DNA of 38,144 nucleotides from an uncultured Pelagibacteraceae bacterium (GTDB taxonomy: Bacteria; Pseudomonadota; Alphaproteobacteria; Pelagibacterales; Pelagibacteraceae). The stretch is taken from contig CABZBT010000006.1 of NCBI GenBank assembly GCA_902524045.1, positions 1 through 38,144 on the forward strand. The letters run 5' to 3'. A program made the translations under genes and the position numbers. Position 1 is the stretch's first letter. Each line of letters begins with the position of its first letter. The notes under the pieces were generated by a model, which ran no database searches, was not told the origin of the DNA, and saw only the letters and a list, made by a program, of their open reading frames with translations. This document shows positions 18,604-27,782 of this stretch, piece after piece.

Positions 18604-19442
18604 TGGAAACTTTGGACGTTAATGAAATTATAAATCTATTATTTGTTTTATCTATAGCGGCCTCAGTTGCTGGCTTCATGGCAGGTTTACTAGGTGTTGG
18701 TGGTGGAATTATAATAGTACCAGCACTTTATTATGCTTTTACAGTTTTAGATTTTGATATTGCAACAAGAATGCATCTTTCAGTTGGTACTTCTTTAGCA
18801 ATCATAATCCCAACTTCCATTATATCAACGAAAACCCACATGGAGTATGATGCAGTTGATTTCAAACTAATAAAATCTTTTGGTATATTTATTCTATTTG
18901 GTGTGATTAGTGGAACATTTTTAGCAGTAAACTTAAAGACACCAGCTTTTGTCTTATTCTTTTCCATTATGGCTTTTATAGTTGGATTATTCTTTATCTT
19001 TTTTAGAGAACAGCTTTTAAAAAATCCAAAAATGATTTCTGACTCTGCTAAAAATATTTCTGGAGTTATTATAGGTTTTATATCTGTATTGTTGGGAATT
19101 GGTGGCGGTTCATTAATGGTTCCTTTTATGAGAACTTTTGGATACGATATTAGGAGATCAATAGGAACTGCAGCTGGAGTTGGGTTTCTGATTGCTGTAT
19201 TTGGTACAGTCACAATGATTTCTGGAGGAAAAATTGTGGGTAATTTAAACACGCCTTACAGCTTTGGATATGTAAATTTACTAGGCTTTTTAGTTTTCGT
19301 TCCGGTAACAATGATAATGGCAAGGGTAGGAGCAAAAGCGGTTTATAAAATAGATAAAAATATATTAAGTAAGATCTTTGGTATATTTTTAATTGTTGTG
19401 TCAATCAGGTCTTTTTTTGAATATTTATCTATAAGTCAATAA
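18603..19442 (+). CDS. sulfite exporter TauE/SafE family membrane protein
   Basis: Multi-TM with duplicated GLLGVGGGIIIVPAL / LLGIGGGSLMVPFM motifs. Confidence 0.9.
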   Translation: METLDVNEIINLLFVLSIAASVAGFMAGLLGVGGGIIIVPALYYAFTVLDFDIATRMHLSVGTSLAIIIPTSIISTKTHMEYDAVDFKLIKSFGIFILFGVISGTFLAVNLKTPAFVLFFSIMAFIVGLFFIFFREQLLKNPKMISDSAKNISGVIIGFISVLLGIGGGSLMVPFMRTFGYDIRRSIGTAAGVGFLIAVFGTVTMISGGKIVGNLNTPYSFGYVNLLGFLVFVPVTMIMARVGAKAVYKIDKNILSKIFGIFLIVVSIRSFFEYLSISQ

Positions 19443-21167
19443 ATGTCTAATATTTTAAAAGAAATTATTGATCATTTTAATAATAACCATTTTGATAAAG
19501 CGCTTAATTTGTGTAATGCGAGTAATGAAAAAAAAACTGCACACATAATTTATAATATTAAAGGTGCCATTTTATTCAAACAAAAAAATTATGAATTAGC
19601 AAAAAATGAATTTTTGAAATCAATAGATTTAGATGAAAAATTTTTAGATCCTCACAAAAATCTTTTTAATTTGAATATAAGATTAAAGGATTATAAGTCC
19701 GCTATTATAAATGCAAAAAATGTTATTAAATTAGACTCCATAAAAAATCCATTGTCATATTTTAATTTAGCTTTAGCCCATGATTTAAATAATGATTTTA
19801 AAAAAGCAATAGAGCTTTATAAAATAGTTGAAACTCTTAATTTCAAGGAAAAAAGAATTTTATTTAATAATTTAGCAAAATGTTATTTGATTAGTGAAAA
19901 TATTATTGAGGCTAAAAATTATTATCTAAAGGCACTGGAATTTGATCAAGACGATAAAGTAATATTAAATAATCTTTTAATTCTATATTTGAGAATAGGC
20001 GAAAAAGATAAATCAGAATACTTTTATAAAAAAGCAAAGAAAATCGATGAAAATTATATTGAATTCAGATTAAATGAATCTGAATATTTTTTTTCTAAAA
20101 ACAATTACCAAAAATCAATCGAGATTTTACAATCAATTATAAATAAAACAAAAAATTATATTGCTTATTCAAAGCTAGCAAAAATTTACTCAATGATAAA
20201 TGAAAAAAAAAAAGCAATAGAGACTGTTGAAGAAGCTTTATCTATTTACCCCAATAGTAAAGATTTTAAACTTAAGAGGGGTGTTATGCATTTAATTGAC
20301 GGTGAGTTTGAAAAAGGATGGGAATTTTATGAATTTAGAAATGTAATAGAGAAAGATATTTCCTTTCAAAATATTAAAATTTGGAATGGTGAAAGTTTAG
20401 AACAGTCAAATATTTTAGTTACATGTGAACAGGGTTTAGGTGATGTATTACAATTTTCAAAATTCTTATTAAATCTATCACCAGTCTGTAAAAAAATTGA
20501 TTTTTTACTTTATGATAAACTTATACCAATCTATAAAAAAAAAATTAAAAATATTAAAGTTTGTATAAAAAAAGAAATTACAGAGAGTAATTACGATTAT
20601 AAAATTTCTTTAGGTTCATTAAACAAATATTTTTACAAATCAAAAAACTCAAAATCATCAGATCTTATCAATTTTGACAATAACAAAAAAAATATATCGA
20701 ATTTAATTTTACGTAGTGACAAAAAGAATATAGGTTTAGTTTGGTCTGGAAATTTTTTTGGACCAAAAGAACCTTCAAGATCTATAAAATTAAAAAATTT
20801 TCAGAAAATACTAGGGTTAGATTTAAATTTTTATTCATTCCAAAACGAAATTTGGTTAAGAGACAAGGAGTTTTTTAATAATTCAAATATTAAAGATTTA
20901 AGTAAAAAAAGTTTGTCTGAGATAATAGGCATTATACAAAATTTAGATTTGGTGATTTCTACTGATACATTTTTTTTACATTTATCCTGCATTTGTAACA
21001 AAGAAACTTGGGGTTTGATCTCCTTAAATGCAGACTGGAGATGGTATGAATATTATAAACATAATCCCTATAAAACACTAAAAATCTACAAACAAAACGA
21101 TTATAAAAGTTGGGATAATGTTATTCAAAATGTTTATATTGATCTTAAAAATAAATTTAATATTTAA
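19443..21167 (+). CDS. TPR-repeat protein with C-terminal glycosyltransferase-like domain
   Basis: N-terminal TPR repeats; C-terminal ILVTCEQGLGDVLQFSKFL, IGLVWSGN, LDLVISTDTFFLHLS. Confidence 0.8.
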   Translation: MSNILKEIIDHFNNNHFDKALNLCNASNEKKTAHIIYNIKGAILFKQKNYELAKNEFLKSIDLDEKFLDPHKNLFNLNIRLKDYKSAIINAKNVIKLDSIKNPLSYFNLALAHDLNNDFKKAIELYKIVETLNFKEKRILFNNLAKCYLISENIIEAKNYYLKALEFDQDDKVILNNLLILYLRIGEKDKSEYFYKKAKKIDENYIEFRLNESEYFFSKNNYQKSIEILQSIINKTKNYIAYSKLAKIYSMINEKKKAIETVEEALSIYPNSKDFKLKRGVMHLIDGEFEKGWEFYEFRNVIEKDISFQNIKIWNGESLEQSNILVTCEQGLGDVLQFSKFLLNLSPVCKKIDFLLYDKLIPIYKKKIKNIKVCIKKEITESNYDYKISLGSLNKYFYKSKNSKSSDLINFDNNKKNISNLILRSDKKNIGLVWSGNFFGPKEPSRSIKLKNFQKILGLDLNFYSFQNEIWLRDKEFFNNSNIKDLSKKSLSEIIGIIQNLDLVISTDTFFLHLSCICNKETWGLISLNADWRWYEYYKHNPYKTLKIYKQNDYKSWDNVIQNVYIDLKNKFNI

Positions 21168-21364
21168 TCAGTTCCCCATTTAACCTTGCTCCATATTCTC
21201 TCGTGAAAATAGTAAAAAAAAAGTGGAACTATTGATCCAACACCAAGTATTCCTGCACCTGTAAATGTTCCAGTGTAGATGTATCCAAAAATTACCCAAT
21301 AAACAAAAATGATGAATCTCCAAGAAAAAGTTTTTGCTACCGATCTAATTTTTCTATCTGCCAT
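21164..21364 (-). CDS. DUF2061 family small membrane protein
   Basis: RSVAKTFSWRFIIF ... YYFHERIWSKVKWG pattern. Confidence 0.8.
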   Translation of the reverse strand: MADRKIRSVAKTFSWRFIIFVYWVIFGYIYTGTFTGAGILGVGSIVPLFFYYFHERIWSKVKWGTD

Positions 21365-21402
21365 AAAAAAAAGAGGTGACTTCAGTCTCCCTCCATCACC
21401 TC
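21365..21402 (-). terminator. hairpin plus T-tract on minus strand directly upstream of the DUF2061 start (terminator/attenuator-like)
   Basis: Minus strand: GAGGTGA-N16-TCACCTC-TTTTTTTT-ATG. Confidence 0.65.
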
Positions 21403-21571
21403 ACGAATATAATTTAATTGATTCTTTAAAATTTAATGAACACTTAATAGTTGAATTTTGGAATTAATGATATGAATTTGCATGTAATATCAAAGTTTTC
21501 ACTCAAAAATTGTACTCAATTTAACCACAACTTTAGAATGCAACAAACATAAAAAATTGATATTTTATAAA

Positions 21572-22654
21572 ATGAGTAAAAAAAGGGTTAAAAAAAACTC
21601 TCAAAGTAATTTAAAGATTTTCAAATTTTCGCCAGAGAATATTATTGGTGGAACAAAAAAAAATATTGAAAATTTTTTCCAAAACATAAAAAAAAACAGA
21701 AAAAAAAATAAATTAAGAATAGAAAAAGAAAAAAAAATACAAGAAAAAAAAGAAATTCAGCAACAAAAGAAGCAAGCTCAGAGAGATAGAATAAATAAAG
21801 CTAAAGAAGATAGGCTTCAAATATTAGCTCAAAAAAAATTAATTACAGAAAATGAGAAAAAAATTCAAAAAAACGAGGAAAAAAGAAAAAAAATTGAAGA
21901 GAAAAGATTAAAAATTGAACAACAAAAAATTAAGGACGAGGAAGCAAAAAAATTAAGAGAGGATGCGAGAAAACTAAAGGAGGAAGAGCTAAGAATCAAA
22001 ATACTAGAAAGACAAAAAATTAGAGAGGAGAAAAATAGAATTAAATTGGAGAAAATAAAATCTAGGGAATTAGATGCTCAAGAGCGAAGAGATGAAAAGG
22101 AGAGGGAGAGACAAGAAAGAAATAGATTGAGAGACTTAGAAAGACAAAAAAGATTAGATGAGGAGCAAAAACTAAGAGAAGCTGCCAGAAAATTAAAATA
22201 TGAAGAGGAGAAATTAAGAGAAACTGAAAATAGATTGAGACAACTTGAGTTAGATAGAAAACAAGATCTAGAAAGACAAATCTTAGAAGAACAAGCAGAA
22301 CAGAAAGCTAAAGAAGAAGAGTTAAGGGAAAAAGAACAGCAAATAAAGATCGAAGAAGCTGAAAAATTATTAAAAGAAAAAGAGGAAAGAGAAAAAGATG
22401 AGGAAAGAAGAAAAGAGCAAGAAAAGCAAAGGCTTATTGATGAGGAAAGAGCAAAGTTATTGAAAGAAAAGGATGAGGAAGAAGAAAGAATTAAAGAGGA
22501 AAACCGTAGAATAAAAGAATGGGAAGATAAATTTGATCAAGAACAAAGAGCTAGAGAGGAAGAATTAATTAAAAAATTTTATAGTAACAATTCTAAACTA
22601 TCAGAAACAGAAAATGGTACTAATGATAACAAAGATAAAGAGGACAAAAACTAA
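21572..22654 (+). CDS. highly charged coiled-coil / single-alpha-helix protein of unknown function
   Basis: Long uninterrupted K/E/R/Q-rich segment from about residue 45 to 340 with no other domain; ATG at 21572 (MSKKRVKK) preferred over 21557. Confidence 0.75.
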   Translation: MSKKRVKKNSQSNLKIFKFSPENIIGGTKKNIENFFQNIKKNRKKNKLRIEKEKKIQEKKEIQQQKKQAQRDRINKAKEDRLQILAQKKLITENEKKIQKNEEKRKKIEEKRLKIEQQKIKDEEAKKLREDARKLKEEELRIKILERQKIREEKNRIKLEKIKSRELDAQERRDEKERERQERNRLRDLERQKRLDEEQKLREAARKLKYEEEKLRETENRLRQLELDRKQDLERQILEEQAEQKAKEEELREKEQQIKIEEAEKLLKEKEEREKDEERRKEQEKQRLIDEERAKLLKEKDEEEERIKEENRRIKEWEDKFDQEQRAREEELIKKFYSNNSKLSETENGTNDNKDKEDKN

Positions 22655-24109
22655 TTAAATTTTTTGATCGTATTCTCCAATCTTACCAGTTTTCATCAAT
22701 ATTTTATCAATAAATTTAAAAATATTTAATTTCCTTTCATCTGATGTTGGACTTTCAGTCACTACAACTAAAGAAGGTTTGTTTGATGAAGCTCTAATCA
22801 AACCCCAAGAACCATCCTCAAAAGAAAATCTAACACCATTTACAGTTATAATCTCTTTTATTTCTTGATTATCTATCTTTATTTTATTATCTTTAATTTT
22901 TTTAAACTCTTTTACCATTTCACGCACTACATTATATTTTTCTTCATCTTTACAATAAGGTGCCATTGTTGGTGATTGGAAAGTAATTGGAATTTCTTTT
23001 ATTATTTCACTCATTTTTTTGTTTTGATTATTTAATAAGTGACAGACTTGAATTGCTGAATTAATTCCATCGTCATAACCATAACCTAACGGTTGATTGA
23101 AAAAAAAGTGTCCACTTTTCTCAAACCCAGCTAAAGCTTTTTCATTATGAACTTTCCTTTTTATATGTGAATGACCAGTTTTCCAGTATAGAGTTTCACA
23201 TTGGTTTTCATTTAGAATCTTATCTGTTGAGTAAAGGCCTGTAGACTTTACATCTACAATAAATTTTGAATTTTTATGTGAGCTAGACAAGTTTCTAGCA
23301 ATTAATAATCCTATTTTATCAGAAAAAATTTCATTGCCTTCATTATCGATTACGCCAACTCGATCACCATCTCCGTCAAAACCAAAACCTATATCAGCAT
23401 TATTTTCTTTTACTGATTTAACTATGGCATGAAGCATTTCTAAATCCTCAGGATTTGGATTGTATTTAGGAAAATTCCAGTCTAAATCACAATCTAGCTC
23501 GATTACTTCACACCCTATTCCTCTTAATATGTCAGGAGCAAAAATACCTGCAGTACCATTACCACATGCAACCACAGCTTTTATTTTTTTTTTCAATTTA
23601 TTTTTACTAATCAAATCCTTTTTATAAACTTTATCAAAATTTTTTACTTTCTTTTCATTTCCATCACCTTTAGTAAAATCTTGATTTAAGGTGATTTCTT
23701 TTAATTCGTTCATCTCTTCTGGGGCGTGTGTTAATCCTTTTTTGATGCCCATTTTTACACCTGTCCAACCATTTTCATTATGACTGGCGGTCACCATCGC
23801 TACTGCATCAGCATTTAAATTAAATTGTGCAAAATAAACCATTGGTGATAATGATAAGCCCACATCTTCGATGAAACATCCAGTTGAAATTAAACCTTTC
23901 TTTAAAGCAGATTTTATTTTCTCACTGTATGATCTATAATCATGTCCGACAATTACTCTTGGATTTTCTTTTTTGGTATGGTTTTTAATTTGTGTCCCAA
24001 GGCCCTTTCCAAGATTCGTTATTCCTGATTCATTGATGTCTTTTTCAAAAACCCAACGAGCGTCATATTCACGAAATCCATAGGGGTCTATTTTTAATGT
24101 TTCAGACAT
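22655..24109 (-). CDS. phosphomannomutase/phosphoglucomutase (alpha-D-phosphohexomutase)
   Basis: TASHNENGWTGVKMG active-site serine loop; GFGFDGDGDRVGVID metal loop; GFEKSGHFFF sugar-binding loop. Confidence 0.93.
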   Translation of the reverse strand: MSETLKIDPYGFREYDARWVFEKDINESGITNLGKGLGTQIKNHTKKENPRVIVGHDYRSYSEKIKSALKKGLISTGCFIEDVGLSLSPMVYFAQFNLNADAVAMVTASHNENGWTGVKMGIKKGLTHAPEEMNELKEITLNQDFTKGDGNEKKVKNFDKVYKKDLISKNKLKKKIKAVVACGNGTAGIFAPDILRGIGCEVIELDCDLDWNFPKYNPNPEDLEMLHAIVKSVKENNADIGFGFDGDGDRVGVIDNEGNEIFSDKIGLLIARNLSSSHKNSKFIVDVKSTGLYSTDKILNENQCETLYWKTGHSHIKRKVHNEKALAGFEKSGHFFFNQPLGYGYDDGINSAIQVCHLLNNQNKKMSEIIKEIPITFQSPTMAPYCKDEEKYNVVREMVKEFKKIKDNKIKIDNQEIKEIITVNGVRFSFEDGSWGLIRASSNKPSLVVVTESPTSDERKLNIFKFIDKILMKTGKIGEYDQKI

Positions 24110-24144
24110 ATTGTTAATTACTTACATTTTTTTGACTTTTATAG

Positions 24145-24177
24145 TTGAAATATTTTTTATTTGTTCTATAAATGTTC
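24145..24177 (+). promoter_or_regulatory. sigma70-like promoter with embedded LexA-type direct repeat
   Basis: TTGAAA (24145-24150) - N16 - TATAAA (24167-24172); GTTC (24163-24166) - N7 - GTTC (24174-24177). Confidence 0.6.
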
Positions 24178-24219
24178 TATTGATTTATGAGTTATATAGT
24201 ATATTGATACAAAGCGTAT

Positions 24220-24234
24220 ACAACATATAGTTGT
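24220..24234. promoter_or_regulatory. inverted repeat upstream of nrdA (possible operator)
   Basis: ACAAC-ATATA-GTTGT, 32 bp before the nrdA ATG. Confidence 0.4.
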
Positions 24235-24266
24235 TTTCGTAATAATAACAAAATATATTAAAAAAT

Positions 24267-26207
24267 ATGAATAAAATACTATCGCAGGCCCTAAAGAAAG
24301 CTGTCTCTGAATACAGTCCTGAGGTAAATCAAGCTGCAAGAACTAATAGACCTGATCTTTTCTCTCTAAATAATGAAACTGAGCTTTTTCAAAACGATAA
24401 AGGTATAATTATTAAAATTGACCGATCTAGAGATGCAAATCTGACAGATTTTGGTAAGGCAACATTAAAAGATAGATATTTAGGACACAATGAATCTTAC
24501 CAAGATTTATTTGCGAGAGTAGCTAGCACTTATTCTGATGATAATCTGCATGCTCAAAGAATTTATAACTACATAAGTAATCTTTGGTTTATGCCTGCAA
24601 CTCCAGTTTTATCAAACGGCGGGACCAAAAGAGGTTTACCAATTTCTTGTTTTCTTAATGAGGCCTCAGACAGCTTGGGTGGTATTTTAGATCTTTGGAG
24701 TGAAAATGTTTGGTTAGCTGCTAAAGGCGGGGGCATTGGAAGTTATTGGGGTAATCTAAGGTCTATTGGAGAAAAAATAGGAAAAGTTGGTAAAACTTCA
24801 GGAATCATTCCTTTTATAAAAGTAATGGATTCTTTAACAATGGCAATCAGTCAAGGTTCTTTAAGAAGAGGTTCGGCTGCATGTTATCTTCCAATTGATC
24901 ATCCTGAAATAGAGGAATTTATTGAAATGAGAAGACCAACGGGTGGTGATCCAAATAGAAAATCTTTAAACTTACATCATGGTGTTTTAGTTTCAGACGC
25001 ATTTATGAGAGCAGTGGAAACAGATGAACAATGGGCACTCAAAAGTCCTGTTGATGGAACTATTCAACAAACTTTATCGGCTAGAAACTTATGGATTAGA
25101 TTATTAACAGCAAGAATAGAAACAGGTGAACCTTACATAATTTATATTGATACTGTTAATAGACAGATACCTCAACATCACAAATTAGCTAACCTTACAG
25201 TTAAAACATCTAATTTGTGCAGTGAAATAACTTTACCCACAGGAATTGATAAAGATGGACATGATAGAACAGCTGTTTGCTGTTTATCCTCGTTAAATTT
25301 AGAAAAATATGATGAATGGAAAGATGATCCTAATATGATTAGTGATGTGATGAGATTTTTAGATAACGTTCTATCTGATTTCATTAACAAAGCACCAGAA
25401 CAATTTAAAGATGCTAAGTATTCAGCTGAAAGAGAGAGAAGTGTTGGTTTAGGTGTGATGGGTTTCCATTCTTTTTTACAAAAAAATAGAATTCCAATTG
25501 AGTCAGTTATGGCGAAATCCTGGAATAAAAAAATATTCAAACAAATTGATGAACAAGTCAATCAGGCTTCGAAAGATTTAGCTGAAGAGAGAGGTGCGTG
25601 TCCTGATGCAGCAGAATATGGATTTCAAGAGAGGTTTTCAAATAAAACTGCAATAGCCCCAACAGCCTCTATTTCTATTATTTGCGGTGGAGCTTCTCCA
25701 GGAGTAGAACCTATTGCTGCTAATAGTTACACACACAAAACTTTATCAGGATCATTTAATGTTAGAAATAGATATCTTGAAGAAATATTAGAAGGCCATG
25801 GTAAAAATGATGATGAAACATGGTCTACGATTACGACTAATCAAGGGTCAGTTTCTCATTTAGATTTTTTAACTGATTTGGAAAAAGATGTTTTTAAAAC
25901 TGCTTTTGAGTTAAACCAGAAATGGATTATTGAATTAAGTGGTGATCGAACACCTTTTATTTCTCAGGCTCAATCGGTCAATTTATTTTTACCAGCAGAC
26001 GTTCATAAAAAAGAATTACATAGAATTCATTTTGACGCATGGAAAAAAGGTTTAAAAAGCCTTTATTACTGTAGATCAAAATCAATTCAAAGAGCTGAAA
26101 ATGTCAATGATGCTACGTCAACTGATGTTACAGCCAATGTATATAAATCCAAAAATAAACAACCAAACCAAGAACCAGAATACGAGGAGTGTCTATCATG
26201 TCAATAA
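24267..26207 (+). CDS. nrdA: class I ribonucleoside-diphosphate reductase alpha subunit
   Basis: MPATPVLSNGGT, NLCSEI (thiyl Cys/Glu), AVCCLSSLNL, PTASISIICGGASPGVEP, C-terminal ECLSCQ. Confidence 0.95.
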   Translation: MNKILSQALKKAVSEYSPEVNQAARTNRPDLFSLNNETELFQNDKGIIIKIDRSRDANLTDFGKATLKDRYLGHNESYQDLFARVASTYSDDNLHAQRIYNYISNLWFMPATPVLSNGGTKRGLPISCFLNEASDSLGGILDLWSENVWLAAKGGGIGSYWGNLRSIGEKIGKVGKTSGIIPFIKVMDSLTMAISQGSLRRGSAACYLPIDHPEIEEFIEMRRPTGGDPNRKSLNLHHGVLVSDAFMRAVETDEQWALKSPVDGTIQQTLSARNLWIRLLTARIETGEPYIIYIDTVNRQIPQHHKLANLTVKTSNLCSEITLPTGIDKDGHDRTAVCCLSSLNLEKYDEWKDDPNMISDVMRFLDNVLSDFINKAPEQFKDAKYSAERERSVGLGVMGFHSFLQKNRIPIESVMAKSWNKKIFKQIDEQVNQASKDLAEERGACPDAAEYGFQERFSNKTAIAPTASISIICGGASPGVEPIAANSYTHKTLSGSFNVRNRYLEEILEGHGKNDDETWSTITTNQGSVSHLDFLTDLEKDVFKTAFELNQKWIIELSGDRTPFISQAQSVNLFLPADVHKKELHRIHFDAWKKGLKSLYYCRSKSIQRAENVNDATSTDVTANVYKSKNKQPNQEPEYEECLSCQ

Positions 26208-27214
26208 CAGAAAAAATTAAAATGCCAAATAAAGAAACAGTTCAGCCAAAAAAAATGGGTTTGTTAGTTGAAAATCCAGTTTATAAACCTTTCAGATATC
26301 CATGGTGTTATGATGCGTGGCTAACTCAACAAAGAATTCACTGGTTGCCAGAGGAGGTGCCATTAGGAGATGATGTCAGAGATTGGCAAAAAAATCTAAC
26401 GCAATCAGAAAAAAATTTATTAACCCAGATATTTAGATTTTTTACTCAAGCTGATGTTGAAGTTAACAATTGTTACTTAAGACATTATACAACTGTGTTT
26501 AAACCAACTGAAGTTTTAATGATGATGACTGCTTTTGCATCTATGGAAACAGTACATATTGCAGCTTACTCTCATTTATTAGACACGATCGGAATGCCAG
26601 AGTCAGAATATTCTGCATTTATGAAGTACAAAGAAATGAAAGATAAATATGACTACATGCAAAATTTTGACATGAGTTCAAAAGAGGACATTGCAAAAAC
26701 AGTTGCTGTCTTTAGTGCGTTTACTGAAGGGCTTCAACTTTTTGCAAGTTTTGCAATTCTTTTAAACTTCCCAAGACATAATAAAATGAAAGGCATGGGT
26801 CAGATAGTTACCTGGTCTGTGAGAGATGAAACACTTCATTGTAATTCAATGATTAGAATTTTCAAAGAATTCATAAAAGAAAATCCGGAGATATGGAATG
26901 CAAAATTAAAAAAAGAACTTTATGAAGCTTGCAGAACCATCATAGAACATGAGGATGCTTTTATTGATTTAGCTTTTGAAATGGGTCCAATGGAAGGTTT
27001 GACTGCAAAAGAAGTAAAAGATTACATTAGATTTATTGGAAACAGAAGATTAGTCCAGTTAGGATTAGAGCCTATTTACGATGTCCAAAAAAATCCATTG
27101 GGATGGTTAGACACAATGTTAAATGCCGTTGAACACATGAACTTTTTTGAAGGTCGTGCAACAGAATATTCTAAAGCATCCACACAAGGAACTTGGGTAG
27201 AAGCATTTAGTTAA
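26198..27214 (+). CDS. nrdB: class I ribonucleoside-diphosphate reductase beta subunit
   Basis: ETVHIAAYSH (iron ligands and radical Tyr spacing ExxHxxxY); RDETLHC; overlaps the nrdA 3' end. ATG 26198 preferred over GTG 26189. Confidence 0.94.
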   Translation: MSITEKIKMPNKETVQPKKMGLLVENPVYKPFRYPWCYDAWLTQQRIHWLPEEVPLGDDVRDWQKNLTQSEKNLLTQIFRFFTQADVEVNNCYLRHYTTVFKPTEVLMMMTAFASMETVHIAAYSHLLDTIGMPESEYSAFMKYKEMKDKYDYMQNFDMSSKEDIAKTVAVFSAFTEGLQLFASFAILLNFPRHNKMKGMGQIVTWSVRDETLHCNSMIRIFKEFIKENPEIWNAKLKKELYEACRTIIEHEDAFIDLAFEMGPMEGLTAKEVKDYIRFIGNRRLVQLGLEPIYDVQKNPLGWLDTMLNAVEHMNFFEGRATEYSKASTQGTWVEAFS

Positions 27215-27257
27215 TACATAAATAAATTATATATTAATATCAAATGAGCATTGTCAT

Positions 27258-27560
27258 ATGTTTATAGCAATGAATAGATTTAAAATTGTATTAGGCAAAG
27301 AAGCTGAATTTGAAAAGGTTTGGAGGGAAAGAGATACACACCTTAATGATGTAAAAGGTTTTAAGGAGTTCCATCTAGTTAAAGGTGAAAAAAATGAGGA
27401 ATTTTCATTATATGCTTCTCATAGCATTTGGAATTCCAAAGATGATTTTATTAATTGGACTAAATCAGAAAATTTTAGATTAGCTCATAAAAATGCGGGA
27501 AAACACAAAGATTTGTATCTTGGGGCTCCTAATTTTGAGGGTTTTGAAGTAGTAATTTAG
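27258..27560 (+). CDS. ABM-fold heme-degrading monooxygenase-like protein (IsdG/HmoA family)
   Basis: Asn6, Trp67, His77 match the IsdG-type N/W/H triad; FEKVWRER and IWNSKDDFINWTKSENFRLAH motifs. Confidence 0.78.
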   Translation: MFIAMNRFKIVLGKEAEFEKVWRERDTHLNDVKGFKEFHLVKGEKNEEFSLYASHSIWNSKDDFINWTKSENFRLAHKNAGKHKDLYLGAPNFEGFEVVI

Positions 27561-27593
27561 ATATATCATAAAATTTAATTATAGGAGTGAAAT

Positions 27594-27779
27594 ATGAAAA
27601 TATTAAAAGAATTAGATGATGCAAAATTGATAATTGTAGATTTAGAGGTAAGATTAGGAAAAGAGTTAAGAAGTGCTCCTACTTTGTGTGCGAAGTATAA
27701 GGGAAAGATCATACCTTTAAATACTGCTCATGATGGTAGACCTATATTAATGAAAGAGGAAAATTCAATAGAAAATTAA
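27594..27779 (+). CDS. small protein, possibly HemP-like
   Basis: 61 aa with SD (AGGAG) upstream; C-terminal KGKIIPL..AHDGRPILMK weakly resembles the HemP pattern. Confidence 0.4.
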   Translation: MKILKELDDAKLIIVDLEVRLGKELRSAPTLCAKYKGKIIPLNTAHDGRPILMKEENSIEN

Positions 27780-27782
27780 ATT

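Noticed and set aside
18731-19252. 173-aa minus-strand ORF opposite the TauE/SafE gene
   Set aside because: Pro/Ile/Thr-rich antisense shadow of a clear membrane-protein CDS; no start signal or domain.
25178-25561. 127-aa minus-strand ORF inside nrdA
   Set aside because: Antisense shadow of a highly conserved gene.
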